Notes: generated from the letters alone by a model not told the origin. Shown: positions 37,529-46,071, counted from the first letter of the stretch. The stretch is 64,000 nt of DNA from Mariniphaga sp. (GCA_024636975.1 JAGXGA010000056.1:1-64000); one strand, 5' to 3'. Numbers and translations: made by a program.

Positions 37529-37583
37529 ATTAAATTCGTTTTTCCTGCGCTAAAATACCAATTGAAATGCAGAAATCCCAGAA

Positions 37584-38465
37584 TTAATTGTTTTTTCCGA
37601 AGGGAATTGTAAACCCAAGCCAGGGTATGGCAACAACTGTACTAATACCAAAACCCACTGGAACGAAAAGGCCAAAATCAAGTGCAGCCCTGTTAATAAT
37701 CCAACGTGCCCCACCGCTGATTAATCCGCCTGATTCCCCTGCTACGCCTATAAAATAGTTTTCTGAAAGGAAATACCATCTGGACGACAATCTGGTCATA
37801 GCGCTGAAATTAACCAATGGAGAAGAGGCCCATTCTCCGCCCGCAAATCCATAGCCCAAACCTATACTGACATTACTGTTGGGTGAACCAAATGTAGAAA
37901 CCCCATAAACAATTCCAAATCCTGTTTCACTTTCACCCAAAACGGTTCCTATAAGAGCTCCGGCTCCCAGATTAAGTTTGTTTTTATTAATGGGAAGAGA
38001 TATTTTGGGATTAATTATTACTGGAGTAGGTGCTCCTCCAAAAAGGAAGAGTGGAATTACGGTACCGCCAATAGAAAAATTATCAGTAATTCCATAAGCA
38101 ACCTGGTTCCATAAAATCCATACATTCTGGAAGTAGCCTTCTCCTTTTTTTAGTCCGTAGCCATTTGGTGACCAGAAATAACGAGTTGACTGGGGATTAT
38201 CTAACCACCATTCCCCGTTTTTTTGCTGGCTGGCAAGTACAGTTTTACGAGATTTAATTGAAGACAGCTTAATTTCTATTTCCCCTAGGTTATCTGTAAC
38301 AATAGTCAGTTTTTCGGAATCCTGGTTGGTAATTTTACCGGTGAAGTGGTTTCCGTCAAGGGTTTCTATTTGCACCAGCGTTGAATCGTTTTCCGTCTGG
38401 GCAGATAAATTTGTGCAGAAAAAAACAACAAAAGCCAAAAGCAGACCTACTTTAATCGTTTTCAT
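37584..38465 (-). CDS. Secreted protein with Sm-like N-terminal segment and predicted beta barrel
   Basis: 293 residues with a clear signal peptide ending in LSAQ. Residues ~28-75 (VQIETLDGNHFTGKI, then LTIVTDNLGEIEIKLSSIKS) resemble an Sm-like small beta barrel, as seen in other secreted Bacteroidota proteins. The rest is Gly-rich alternating beta sequence ending in GFTIPFGKNN, which suggests an outer-membrane protein. I recognise no named family. It lies between the helicase and NamZ genes on the same strand, with 58- and 55-bp gaps. Confidence 0.7.
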   Translation of the reverse strand: MKTIKVGLLLAFVVFFCTNLSAQTENDSTLVQIETLDGNHFTGKITNQDSEKLTIVTDNLGEIEIKLSSIKSRKTVLASQQKNGEWWLDNPQSTRYFWSPNGYGLKKGEGYFQNVWILWNQVAYGITDNFSIGGTVIPLFLFGGAPTPVIINPKISLPINKNKLNLGAGALIGTVLGESETGFGIVYGVSTFGSPNSNVSIGLGYGFAGGEWASSPLVNFSAMTRLSSRWYFLSENYFIGVAGESGGLISGGARWIINRAALDFGLFVPVGFGISTVVAIPWLGFTIPFGKNN

Positions 38466-38523
38466 AACAGGACAATCAGATTATTAATATGAAGAAAGGT
38501 AATTAATAATTGATTACCTGCAA

Positions 38524-39798
38524 CTATTGTTGATCTGATTTTTTACGAAGGGTAATTTTTCCGGAAGGTTTTCCTTTCTTCTGTTGTTGCCCCTGTCCTT
38601 TGTTCCGGCTCTTAAAGTTTTTGCGGGCCGAACTTCTTCGGTATTTTACCGGGTTCCACTCCGGACCCGTGCCAATTTGCCCGGGTAGGGGCAGCTTTAT
38701 TACTTCTTTTTCGATCAGTTTTTCAATCTGTTCAAATTTCCCCATATCATTATCACTAACAAGTGTAAGGGCAACTCCGGTGGCGTCGGCCCGGGCTGTG
38801 CGGCCAACCCGATGCACATAATCTTCGGCATCATGCGGAACATCGTAGTTAATAATCAGGTTAATTTCCTTGATGTCGATACCCCTGCTTAGCACATCGG
38901 TAGCTACCAGGATGCGGGTCCGACGGGCTTTGAAACCCTGTAGTACTTTTTCCCGCTCGGTTTGTTCCAGGTCTGATGATATAGGCTCAACTGACAATTT
39001 GTTTTTTTGAAGCGCACGGGCCAGTTCAGTCACTTTTTTCTTTGTGGAACAAAAAATAAGTATACTGTTATAGTCGGGCTTATCGGCTATTAAATGATTA
39101 ATTAATGCGGTTTTCTGATTGTCGTAACACAAATAAGCCGCCTGCAACACCCCTTCTGCCGGTTTCGACATCGATATATTAATCTCTTTGGGGTTTTGCA
39201 GGATCTTCGATGCCAGCATTCGTATTTTTGGTGCCATGGTGGCACTGAACATAAGGGTTTGCCTCTTTTGAGGAAGGAACGATATGATTTTAATGATGTC
39301 TTCATAGAACCCGATGTCCAGCATCCGGTCGGCCTCATCCAGTATCAGATATTTAATTGTATCGAACTTTACATACCCTAAATTCAGGTGGGAAATCAGT
39401 TTTCCGGGAGTTGCAATAACAATCTCGGCACCTTGTGTGAGGGCACGTTTTTGCTGACCCCAGTCGTCACCGTCGCTACCGCCATAAATGGCAATAGAAT
39501 GAATACCCAGACCATAAGAGATGCCCTGCACCTGCTGATCGATCTGCATTGCCAGTTCGCGTGTGGGAACCAGAATAAGCGTAGTTGTTTCGCCTGCCGG
39601 ATGTTCCAGGATTAAATCAAGCAATGGAATAACAAACGCAGCAGTTTTACCCGTTCCAGTCTGGGCGCAGGCTATTAAATCATTTCCGGAAAGTATTTCA
39701 GGAATCGCCTGTTCCTGTATGGGTGTTGTAGTTTTAAATCCCATATAGGATATAGCATCAAGTATATCGTCGTGAACTCCTAATTCTTCAAATTTCAT
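38524..39798 (-). CDS. DEAD-box RNA helicase
   Basis: ATP-dependent RNA helicase of 424 residues. Motifs in order: Q motif (TTPIQEQAIP), AQTGTGKT, PTRELA, TPGKL, DEAD in LDEADRMLD, SAT in SATMAP, and HRVGRTAR. The C-terminal ~50 residues are a basic, Gly/Lys/Gln-rich tail (KSRNKGQGQQQKKGK) that likely binds RNA without a folded domain. This matches the RhlE-like group common in Bacteroidota; the exact target (ribosome assembly, mRNA decay or cold adaptation) is not shown. It is a separate unit or the first gene of the following minus-strand group. Confidence 0.94.
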   Translation of the reverse strand: MKFEELGVHDDILDAISYMGFKTTTPIQEQAIPEILSGNDLIACAQTGTGKTAAFVIPLLDLILEHPAGETTTLILVPTRELAMQIDQQVQGISYGLGIHSIAIYGGSDGDDWGQQKRALTQGAEIVIATPGKLISHLNLGYVKFDTIKYLILDEADRMLDIGFYEDIIKIISFLPQKRQTLMFSATMAPKIRMLASKILQNPKEINISMSKPAEGVLQAAYLCYDNQKTALINHLIADKPDYNSILIFCSTKKKVTELARALQKNKLSVEPISSDLEQTEREKVLQGFKARRTRILVATDVLSRGIDIKEINLIINYDVPHDAEDYVHRVGRTARADATGVALTLVSDNDMGKFEQIEKLIEKEVIKLPLPGQIGTGPEWNPVKYRRSSARKNFKSRNKGQGQQQKKGKPSGKITLRKKSDQQ

Positions 39799-39872
39799 CT
39801 ATAATAATATTCCTTTAAGTGTCTTAAATGTTTAAAGCACAAAGTAAAGGAATTTTATCGATATAGCAGATT

Positions 39873-41147
39873 TTAAAAAGAAGTTGAAGACTTTTTCAAT
39901 TCCTCCTGCCGAACTGATTTATAATCTTCCCAGTCGAAATCCCTTATAAATTCAAGCGCTTTTGCAGCTCCGAGCAGAAATAGTTTCTTTTTCTTCTCAT
40001 CGCTCATTTGAAAATTAAGCCAGTTAAATTCGACATCGGCATCGATAAAACAAATCAGTTTCTTAAAATCCTGGTTACGCAAGAGGAACTCATTATCGGC
40101 ATCATGACGCATGGTGCTTATCATCGATCCGATAAAGCCTCTCAAATCATCAACGTTTGCACATTCCCGGCGGTAAGAGCTTAGCTTCACTCCAAAGGTG
40201 GGTTTTCGGGGAAGACGGCCCGATCGGGTGTGGAATACATTTATTGGGAAATTGGAAATCATACCGCCATCTACAAACTTAACCTTTTTGGGAATTGTGC
40301 CAAAGTAATAGGCTTCAGTTATCCATTTTGAATTGGCCGGTTTGCCAGCGTCAGGAATATTGTCAATTTCGAAGGGAACAAAAAAGAAAGGTACCGACAT
40401 GGAAGCCCTTACCATTTTTGAAGGTGAAGTATCGTCGGTTTTATTACCCCAGTACAAATGCCCCATCTTTGGGAACAGGACTTTTGTTTGGGTGGTAAGT
40501 TCAGCTGCAATAATGTATAGCTGGGCCATATCATCGTTTAAAAGTTCACCGGTAACCCTGTGTCTCAATCCTTCCGGAAAAAATGCTTTCCCACGGCGCT
40601 GCATCAACTGGCCGATGGTTTTTATCTGACCATCCGATTTTTCAAGAACCTCATCAATCCATTTTTCAAAATCCTTACCCGGATTTAATCCCAGGTTAAC
40701 AAAAAGCGCCTGCTTTACTTTACGAATATTCCAAAGCAACTTTGTAAGCATTTTTTTAAATGGTGTGCCGTCAATTATTTTCTGCATAATCTGCTTAAGC
40801 GCGGGGTCGCCATCCACAAATTCAAACAGATCCTTTCTTGCCAGTACATCAAGTACTTTCTTCGATTTTTCTTTATCTATAGTGTCAATTCCCGCTAATA
40901 CAAGTGTATTGATTGCCCCGGCTGAGGTCCCTGCCAGGTGAAAAAAACGAATGCCTGCGCTTTCCAGTATGTAGGTATATCCTACAAGTGCAATGCCAAG
41001 AACTCCTCCGCCTTCCTGAACCAAATCAACATACTGGTGGCCATTGCTGTCGATGACATCTGAAAAAACCTTATTTTTCATTTCTTTTGCTTCTGCTTCC
41101 ATTTGCAGAAATTCGGGTTGTTGTATAAAATCTTCGAAAGTCATCAT
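39873..41147 (-). CDS. Patatin-like phospholipase
   Basis: Serine acyl hydrolase of 424 residues. The catalytic dyad is visible as Ser75 in GTSAG and Asp293 in VDGGMISNFP, and the oxyanion loop is EGGGVLG. No signal peptide or membrane segment is evident, so the enzyme is probably cytoplasmic or membrane-associated, unlike the surface PlpD-type patatins. The C-terminal ~100 residues are helical. The gene has 74-90 bp gaps to its neighbours and no clear operon partner. Substrate (phospholipid or other ester) is inferred from the family only. Confidence 0.9.
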   Translation of the reverse strand: MMTFEDFIQQPEFLQMEAEAKEMKNKVFSDVIDSNGHQYVDLVQEGGGVLGIALVGYTYILESAGIRFFHLAGTSAGAINTLVLAGIDTIDKEKSKKVLDVLARKDLFEFVDGDPALKQIMQKIIDGTPFKKMLTKLLWNIRKVKQALFVNLGLNPGKDFEKWIDEVLEKSDGQIKTIGQLMQRRGKAFFPEGLRHRVTGELLNDDMAQLYIIAAELTTQTKVLFPKMGHLYWGNKTDDTSPSKMVRASMSVPFFFVPFEIDNIPDAGKPANSKWITEAYYFGTIPKKVKFVDGGMISNFPINVFHTRSGRLPRKPTFGVKLSSYRRECANVDDLRGFIGSMISTMRHDADNEFLLRNQDFKKLICFIDADVEFNWLNFQMSDEKKKKLFLLGAAKALEFIRDFDWEDYKSVRQEELKKSSTSF

Positions 41148-41236
41148 AGATGAAAGTTTAATGGTTTATAATACAGACAAAAAGATACAGATTTCTAATG
41201 AATTGTATATGCCTGGAGCACAATTTTTTTTTAATT

Positions 41237-42241
41237 TTATAGAATAACAGGTAATTTGTATCCACAGGAAGTGCAGTTTCCCTGAAATCCAGGCTCTGTC
41301 TTTGCATTATATAGGCTGCGGTTGATCAGTAATTTTTCGCATTCAGGACAAAAAGTATGGGAATAATTACCTGCATTCATATTTCCGATATAGACATACC
41401 TGAGATATTTCTTTGCAAGCTGATATAATCGTTCGAGCGATTCAGGTGGAGTTGCCGGAATATCCATTTTATATTGAGGGAAATAGCGTGACAGGTGGAG
41501 TGGTGTATCGTTTCCTGTTTCGCCGGCAATCCATTTTACCATTGTTTCAAACTGGCCTGCATCATCGTTTAATCCTGGAATAACAAGATTGGTGATTTCC
41601 AGGTGTGCCTTACTTTTTGCAATTGTTACAATAGACTCTACCACTGGTTCCAGTTTTCCCTTGGTTTGCTGCTGGTAAAATTTATTGTTGAATGACTTTA
41701 AATCGATATTGAAGGCGTCAATTAGCGGCAGGATTTGTTTTAAAGGTTCCGGATTTACATATCCGTTTGAAACCACAACGTTTTTTAAACCGTTTGAATG
41801 CATAAGCTGTGCAGTGTCAAACATGTATTCGTAAAACATGAAAGGTTCATTGTAGGTATAAGCAATGCCAATATTGTTGCTGATTTCCCTGGAGTTTTCA
41901 AGAAGTTGGTCGATTGTTTGGGAAACAAACCCCTTGAAAGTATCAGCCCCGCATTGCGATATGTTGTGGTTCTGACAAAACGTGCATTGAAGGTTGCAGC
42001 CTATATTTCCAATCGAAAGAATATTTTTCCCCGGGTAAAAATGATATAGTGGTTTTTTCTCAATGGGATCGATGCCAAAGGCAGCAAGTTTATTGTATAC
42101 AAGTGATTCGAGAATTCCATCATTATTTTTGCGTACTTTACATACCCCAATCTGGCCAGATTTCAGATCACAATACCAGGGGCAAAGCAGGCATTTAACA
42201 CTATTGTCTTTTTCTGTTCTATAAAAAAGCGCTTCCCTCAT
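41237..42241 (-). CDS. amrS: AmmeMemoRadiSam-type radical SAM enzyme (AmrS)
   Basis: Radical S-adenosylmethionine protein of 334 residues. The 4Fe-4S cluster is held by Cys82, Cys86 and Cys89 in GCNLQCTFC. A first Cys cluster near the N-terminus (Cys17, Cys20, Cys24, Cys34) and a C-terminal zinc-ribbon-like set (CPECEKL, NCTSCG) are present, as in this family. It resembles pyruvate formate-lyase activating enzymes but has the longer AmrS layout. AMMECR1 and MEMO genes, the usual partners, are not in this window. Its reaction is unknown. It lies before an unusual 11-bp repeat array. Confidence 0.88.
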   Translation of the reverse strand: MREALFYRTEKDNSVKCLLCPWYCDLKSGQIGVCKVRKNNDGILESLVYNKLAAFGIDPIEKKPLYHFYPGKNILSIGNIGCNLQCTFCQNHNISQCGADTFKGFVSQTIDQLLENSREISNNIGIAYTYNEPFMFYEYMFDTAQLMHSNGLKNVVVSNGYVNPEPLKQILPLIDAFNIDLKSFNNKFYQQQTKGKLEPVVESIVTIAKSKAHLEITNLVIPGLNDDAGQFETMVKWIAGETGNDTPLHLSRYFPQYKMDIPATPPESLERLYQLAKKYLRYVYIGNMNAGNYSHTFCPECEKLLINRSLYNAKTEPGFQGNCTSCGYKLPVIL

Positions 42242-42353
42242 GAAATTCTTTTTTTCAAATGTACAAAAGTGATTTTAAGGATAAGAGTCATTATGTAAAA
42301 AAAAGCGGCAAAGGGGTTTTTTATATACAAAATACCTACATTGAACAGGCCAA

Positions 42354-42474
42354 ATCCAGTGTAAACTCAATGTTAATTCAGTATTAATTCAGTATTAACT
42401 CAATGTAAATTCAATTTTAATTGAATTTACATTGAGTTAATACTGAGAATACATTGAGTTTACATTGAGTTTAA
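42354..42474. repeat. Eleven 11-bp units forming a palindromic array
   Basis: From 42354 to 42474 the sequence splits exactly into eleven units of 11 bp. Six units read in one sense (ATCCAGTGTAA, ACTCAATGTTA, ATTCAGTATTA twice, ACTCAATGTAA, ATTCAATTTTA) and five in the opposite sense (ATTGAATTTAC, ATTGAGTTAAT, ACTGAGAATAC, ATTGAGTTTAC, ATTGAGTTTAA). The inner 20 bp on each side of the centre (near 42417) are perfectly complementary, and the pairing continues imperfectly for 53 bp per arm. It lies between amrS and an orphan small gene. It is not a CRISPR array, because units are contiguous with no spacers. Confidence 0.85.
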
Positions 42475-42606
42475 TATGGCTCAGGTAGGTGGAATTTATA
42501 GTCTGTAACTGTGGTTTTGGATAAAAGATGTTAAATAGAGGGCACATGTAAATAAATTTACCGGTTGAATTGTATCACGTGATTAAAATAGCAGTAATTT
42601 CGCTGC

Positions 42607-42996
42607 ATGGAAAAGCCATTTAAAATAATGATTTCGATTATTGCTGCTGTGTTTATTAGCCTGGCAGCTAGCGGTTTTTCCAATGGTATAAGTCACAGTG
42701 CGGTGGCCGGTAGAAATGTTGAAACTATCGGTTCCGGTATATTTGTGGCTGAAGAGCTTCCTTATTTAGCCAGCTTTGCCGTTAAGGAAGTTGCAAGTTA
42801 TTTCTCTGCAGGAAACGTAAGCCAGATTACATTTAAGCAGCAACAGGTTCAAAAAGCTGTTATTCATGCTTTGGGTGTTCAGGTAGCTTGCACAATTTTA
42901 CAATACATTTCACAACTTCACAATAATCCTGTCCGGGTCAGAAAATCGGACATGCTTTTCCCGTTCCATTATTTTTTTGAAACAGCCAGGGCTTAA
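42607..42996 (+). CDS. Small secreted protein, unknown
   Basis: 129 residues. The first ~25 are hydrophobic with a preceding Lys (IMISIIAAVFISLAASGFS), a signal peptide or anchor. The remainder has one more hydrophobic helix-like stretch (VIHALGVQVACTILQYISQL) and ends in aromatic residues (MLFPFHYFFETARA). No family recognised. A TAATTTCG at 42595-42602, with TTG 22 bases upstream, would start transcription almost at the ATG, so the gene may be leaderless; this is weak. It follows the 11-bp repeat array and precedes another orphan gene by 89 bp. Confidence 0.6.
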   Translation: MEKPFKIMISIIAAVFISLAASGFSNGISHSAVAGRNVETIGSGIFVAEELPYLASFAVKEVASYFSAGNVSQITFKQQQVQKAVIHALGVQVACTILQYISQLHNNPVRVRKSDMLFPFHYFFETARA

Positions 42997-43085
42997 TACT
43001 ACTGTTTACCAGAACAGTGCTTTGGGGTTTACAGGCCATGTGGGCTTGTAATGATTTATTTCAGTTTCAATTAAAAAATTATACA

Positions 43086-43616
43086 ATGGATTCAGGGACA
43101 ATTATTATTTCGGCCATTCTATTAGTCTTGGCAATATTGCCTTTTATATTTACAGGCAAGAAATATAGAAAACAAAAAAAACAAATGGTTTTAACGTTAA
43201 AAGGCCTGGCAGAGCAGCATCAGGTTAAGCTTTCAAATTATGAAGCGGGTGGTAATTTTGGGATAGGGTTGGATCAGGATTCCCGTTACCTCTTTTTTGC
43301 CCGGAGTGCGCAGGATGAGATTTCAGTCAGGTCAGTTCTTCTGGCAGAAATGAGTCGCTGCAAGGTGAAAACTGCCAGCAGGATGCTTGAGGATGGAGAA
43401 AAGGTTATCGACCGGGTTGAACTGGCGTTGTATCCGGGTTCTACTGCCCAGCCTGAGGTGATGCTGGAGATGTACAACTCGGAATATGATACACTCACCA
43501 TCAGAGGTGAACTTCAGGCAGCCGTTAAATGGGAGCATATAATTGGCGAAGTATTGAAGAAATCAAAGCGAAAAGAGCATAAACAGGTTCTTTCAAAACA
43601 GGTTGCTTTTGCATAA
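43086..43616 (+). CDS. Membrane-anchored protein of unknown function
   Basis: 176 residues. One N-terminal membrane helix (TIIISAILLVLAILPFIF) is followed by a Lys-rich stop-transfer stretch and a ~130-residue soluble domain predicted to face the cytoplasm. The domain has mixed alpha/beta character (NFGIGLDQDSRYLFFARS, VELALYPG, LTIRGELQAAVKWEHII). No family recognised. I chose the ATG at 43086 because it places the membrane helix at the extreme N-terminus; upstream in-frame starts add an unlikely extension. The gene ends with a strong terminator. Confidence 0.68.
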   Translation: MDSGTIIISAILLVLAILPFIFTGKKYRKQKKQMVLTLKGLAEQHQVKLSNYEAGGNFGIGLDQDSRYLFFARSAQDEISVRSVLLAEMSRCKVKTASRMLEDGEKVIDRVELALYPGSTAQPEVMLEMYNSEYDTLTIRGELQAAVKWEHIIGEVLKKSKRKEHKQVLSKQVAFA

Positions 43617-43640
43617 AAAAGAAGTTGTTGTTTGAATATA

Positions 43641-43677
43641 AAAAAGCTTTTTCTGTTTCAGAAAAGGCTTTTTTTTT
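43641..43677 (+). terminator. Intrinsic terminator after the orphan membrane protein
   Basis: Stem AAAAAGCTTTTTCTG / CAGAAAAGGCTTTTT (one G-U pair) with a TTT loop and a run of nine T, 25 bp after the stop codon. Confidence 0.8.
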
Positions 43678-43758
43678 GTAAATTACTGAAGCATCGGCAA
43701 TTAATGTTTCGGATTGAAAGAATAATATATTGTTGGTGGAATTATCGGTAGCTCTTGG

Positions 43759-43788
43759 TTGCAGGTTGCTCAGGTGTTGCTATTTTTG
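43759..43788 (+). promoter_or_regulatory. Promoter of the GH43-cvfB unit
   Basis: TTG (43759-43761), 19-base spacer, TATTTTTG (43781-43788): exact fit to the Bacteroidota consensus. Transcription would begin near 43794, about 55 bases before the GH43 ATG. Confidence 0.7.
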
Positions 43789-43848
43789 CGAAACATCAAT
43801 GGTTCCCGGCAGGTGATTTTTTTAATGTAGCTAATTGCCGTGATAAGT

Positions 43849-44787
43849 ATGAATAGGATGATTAAAACGATTGTGATATTACTTATACTACTGTTTGTCA
43901 ATACTCATGTATTTGCTCAGAACGAAAAGGAGCTTTACCTTTTTTCCTATTTTCAGGGAAACGGTGAAGATGGTCTTCACCTGGCTTACAGTTATGACGG
44001 ATTGAAATGGGAAGCACTGAAAGAAAACCGCCCGTTTTTAACACCAGCGGCAGGAAAAGATAAGCTGATGCGCGATCCTTGCATCATCAAGGGGCCTGAT
44101 GGTTTATTTCATATGGTTTGGACGGTAAGCTGGAATGAGAAGGGGATAGGGTATGCATCATCTCCCGACCTTGTCAACTGGTCGGAGCAGAAATACTTTC
44201 CGGTTATGGAATATGAACCGGAAGCTCGTAATTGCTGGGCTCCGGAAGTGTATTTCGATGAAGGTTCAAACCAATACCTGATATTTTGGTCAACTACCAT
44301 TCCGGGGCGGTTCCCCGATACTGAAAAGGCGGGCGACGATAATTACAACCACCGGATGTATTATACTACTACCAGTGATTTTAAATCGTTCAGTAAAACA
44401 ACTTTATTTTACGATAGGGGCTTCAATGTTATTGATGGTACGTTGGTTAAGGATAATGGGAAGTATATTCTTTTTTTGAAGGATGAAACACGCATTCCGG
44501 CTGAAAAGAACATCAGGGTTGCAACCGGCGATAAAGTCACAGGTCCTTTCAGCAAGCCATCGGAGCCCATTACGGGGGATTACTGGGCTGAAGGACCCAC
44601 TCCTGTAAAAATTGGTAACTACTGGGTGGTCTATTTCGATAAATACACCGAACATAAGATGGGGGCTGTTCGGTCGGCTGATTTAAAAGTTTGGGAAGAT
44701 ATTTCCGATCGGATTGAATTCCCTGAAGGGACCAGGCATGGGACGGTTTTTAAGGTGCCCCTGCCAATGCTGGAAAAACTAAGATAA
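43849..44787 (+). CDS. GH43-like secreted glycoside hydrolase
   Basis: Secreted protein of 312 residues; the signal peptide ends in VFAQ. The sequence has the five-bladed beta-propeller pattern of GH43-type enzymes: HLAYSYDGLKWEAL, MRDPCIIKGPDGLFHMVW, YASSPDLVNWSE, CWAPEVYFDEG, AEGPTPVKIGNYWVVYFD and the closing HGTVFKVP. The Asp of RDPC and Glu of AEGP are at the positions of family catalytic residues. Related enzymes act on arabinose- or xylose-containing polymers; the GH51 arabinofuranosidase 1.3 kb downstream points to arabinan-type substrates. I chose the ATG at 43849; 43858 is also possible. Confidence 0.83.
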   Translation: MNRMIKTIVILLILLFVNTHVFAQNEKELYLFSYFQGNGEDGLHLAYSYDGLKWEALKENRPFLTPAAGKDKLMRDPCIIKGPDGLFHMVWTVSWNEKGIGYASSPDLVNWSEQKYFPVMEYEPEARNCWAPEVYFDEGSNQYLIFWSTTIPGRFPDTEKAGDDNYNHRMYYTTTSDFKSFSKTTLFYDRGFNVIDGTLVKDNGKYILFLKDETRIPAEKNIRVATGDKVTGPFSKPSEPITGDYWAEGPTPVKIGNYWVVYFDKYTEHKMGAVRSADLKVWEDISDRIEFPEGTRHGTVFKVPLPMLEKLR

Positions 44788-44811
44788 AATCAATTATTTA
44801 ATATTAATATT

Positions 44812-45660
44812 TTGGCTGAAATTGGAAAAACAAATGTCCTGGATGTAATCAGGGAAACAGATAACGGCGTTTATCTCGACGGGGAAAACCTGGGTGAGAT
44901 ATTGATGCCGCGTAAGTTTGTTACGCAGGAAGTAAAGGAAAGTGGCCGGGCGAAGGTGTTTGTCTATTCCGATTCGGAAGACCGGCTGGTGGCAACTACC
45001 GAAACACCTTATGCTGAAGCAGGGGAATTTGCCTGTCTGGAGGTTATAGAAACCAACAGGTTTGGGGCATTTCTCGACTGGGGCCTGCCTAAGCATTTGC
45101 TGGTGCCGTTTAGTGAGCAGAAAGCCAAAATGATTGAAGGAAGATCATACCTGGTGTATATTTTTACCGACACCAAAACCAACAGGGTGGCTGCTTCTGC
45201 GAAGGTTGGAAAGTTTTTGAGCAATGACCTTCCGGATTATGAACAGGGTGATGAAGTAAAGCTGCTTATTGCTGAAGAAACTGAAACCGGATACAGGGCA
45301 ATAGTAAATGGCCGGCATTGGGGAATGCTATACAAAAACCAGGTGGTTATGTCGTTGTCAATGGGCAACAAATTGACAGGTTTTGTAAATAAGGTGCGGG
45401 AAGATGGAAAAATTGATCTGCTGGCAGAAAAACCAGGTTACGAAAAAATTGATGCCCTTTCTGAAAATATATTGCAGGCATTGAAGGATAATAATGGATT
45501 TATAGCGTTATCAGACAAATCATCCCCGGAAATGATTCAATCGATGCTGGGAATCAGCAAAAAGAATTTTAAAAAAGCCATTGGCAACCTTTATAAAAAC
45601 AGGCTTATTGATTTTAAATCAGACGGGATAAAATTAAGGGATAAACAGGGTCATGAGTAA
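44812..45660 (+). CDS. cvfB: CvfB-type S1 RNA-binding protein
   Basis: 282 residues: an N-terminal S1-like domain (NVLDVIRETDNGVYLDGE), a second S1 domain (RFGAFLDWGLPKHLLVPFSEQ), a third beta domain, and a C-terminal winged helix (ISKKNFKKAIGNLYKNRLIDF). This is the layout of CvfB, an RNA-binding regulator known from staphylococci; in Bacteroidota its targets are unknown. The start is a TTG, since the first ATG lies inside the conserved domain. It follows the GH43 gene by 24 bp and is probably read from the same promoter, though the functions look unrelated. Confidence 0.85.
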   Translation: MAEIGKTNVLDVIRETDNGVYLDGENLGEILMPRKFVTQEVKESGRAKVFVYSDSEDRLVATTETPYAEAGEFACLEVIETNRFGAFLDWGLPKHLLVPFSEQKAKMIEGRSYLVYIFTDTKTNRVAASAKVGKFLSNDLPDYEQGDEVKLLIAEETETGYRAIVNGRHWGMLYKNQVVMSLSMGNKLTGFVNKVREDGKIDLLAEKPGYEKIDALSENILQALKDNNGFIALSDKSSPEMIQSMLGISKKNFKKAIGNLYKNRLIDFKSDGIKLRDKQGHE

Positions 45661-45670
45661 CGTTTTAGTG

Positions 45671-45746
45671 ATACGACTCCGGCCGGAGTCGAAGATTCCA
45701 ATGGTAATGGCATTGCTATAAACATTTGACCTCGCTGAGGTCGTGA
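45671..45746 (+). repeat. REP-like palindromic repeat, copy 1
   Basis: 76-bp element that begins with the perfect 18-bp palindrome CGACTCCGGCCGGAGTCG and ends with the hairpin GACCTC-GCT-GAGGTC. The segment between includes AAGATTCCAATGG and CTATAAACATTT. It matches copy 2 at 69 of 76 positions. Confidence 0.8.
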
Positions 45747-45809
45747 TGTTTGTTGAAGCATTTGATGGTATAAACTTATTATCTTGCTATGGTTGTGGGA
45801 TAGGTTCTT

Positions 45810-45824
45810 AATCCCTGAGGGATT
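45810..45824 (+). repeat. Short palindrome AATCCCT-G-AGGGATT
   Basis: Perfect 7-bp inverted repeat with a one-base centre lying between the two 76-bp copies. It has the same style as the hairpins in those copies (a short G+C-rich arm around a small loop) and looks like part of a third, diverged element. Confidence 0.6.
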
Positions 45825-45857
45825 GCATGTTTGTAGAATAATTATCGTACAATGGGT

Positions 45858-45933
45858 ATACGACTATGGCTGGAGTCGAAGATTCCAATGGCAAAGGTAT
45901 TTCTATAAACATTTGACCTCGCTGAGGTCGTGA
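45858..45933 (+). repeat. REP-like palindromic repeat, copy 2
   Basis: Second 76-bp copy, same orientation and length as copy 1. The GACCTC-GCT-GAGGTC hairpin is identical; the first palindrome has decayed to CGACTATGGCTGGAGTCG, which still pairs partly. The remaining ~138 bp up to the GH51 gene are extremely AT-rich. Confidence 0.8.
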
Positions 45934-46071
45934 GTTTCGATTGGAAACCTGCACTTTTTAATTTATTTTGAATAAAAATGAATGTATTTCATACTTTTTA
46001 TTTATTTTCAATATTTAATTCTTTTTTCAATAAATTGTAGAAAATTTTTATAACACTATAAAACCACTATA

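Noticed and set aside
42354-42474. CRISPR array
   Set aside because: Units are 11 bp and contiguous, there are no spacers, the orientation reverses at the centre, and no cas gene is near.
45671-45933. Insertion sequence ends
   Set aside because: The copies are direct repeats with internal hairpins and enclose no transposase; the REP-like explanation is simpler.
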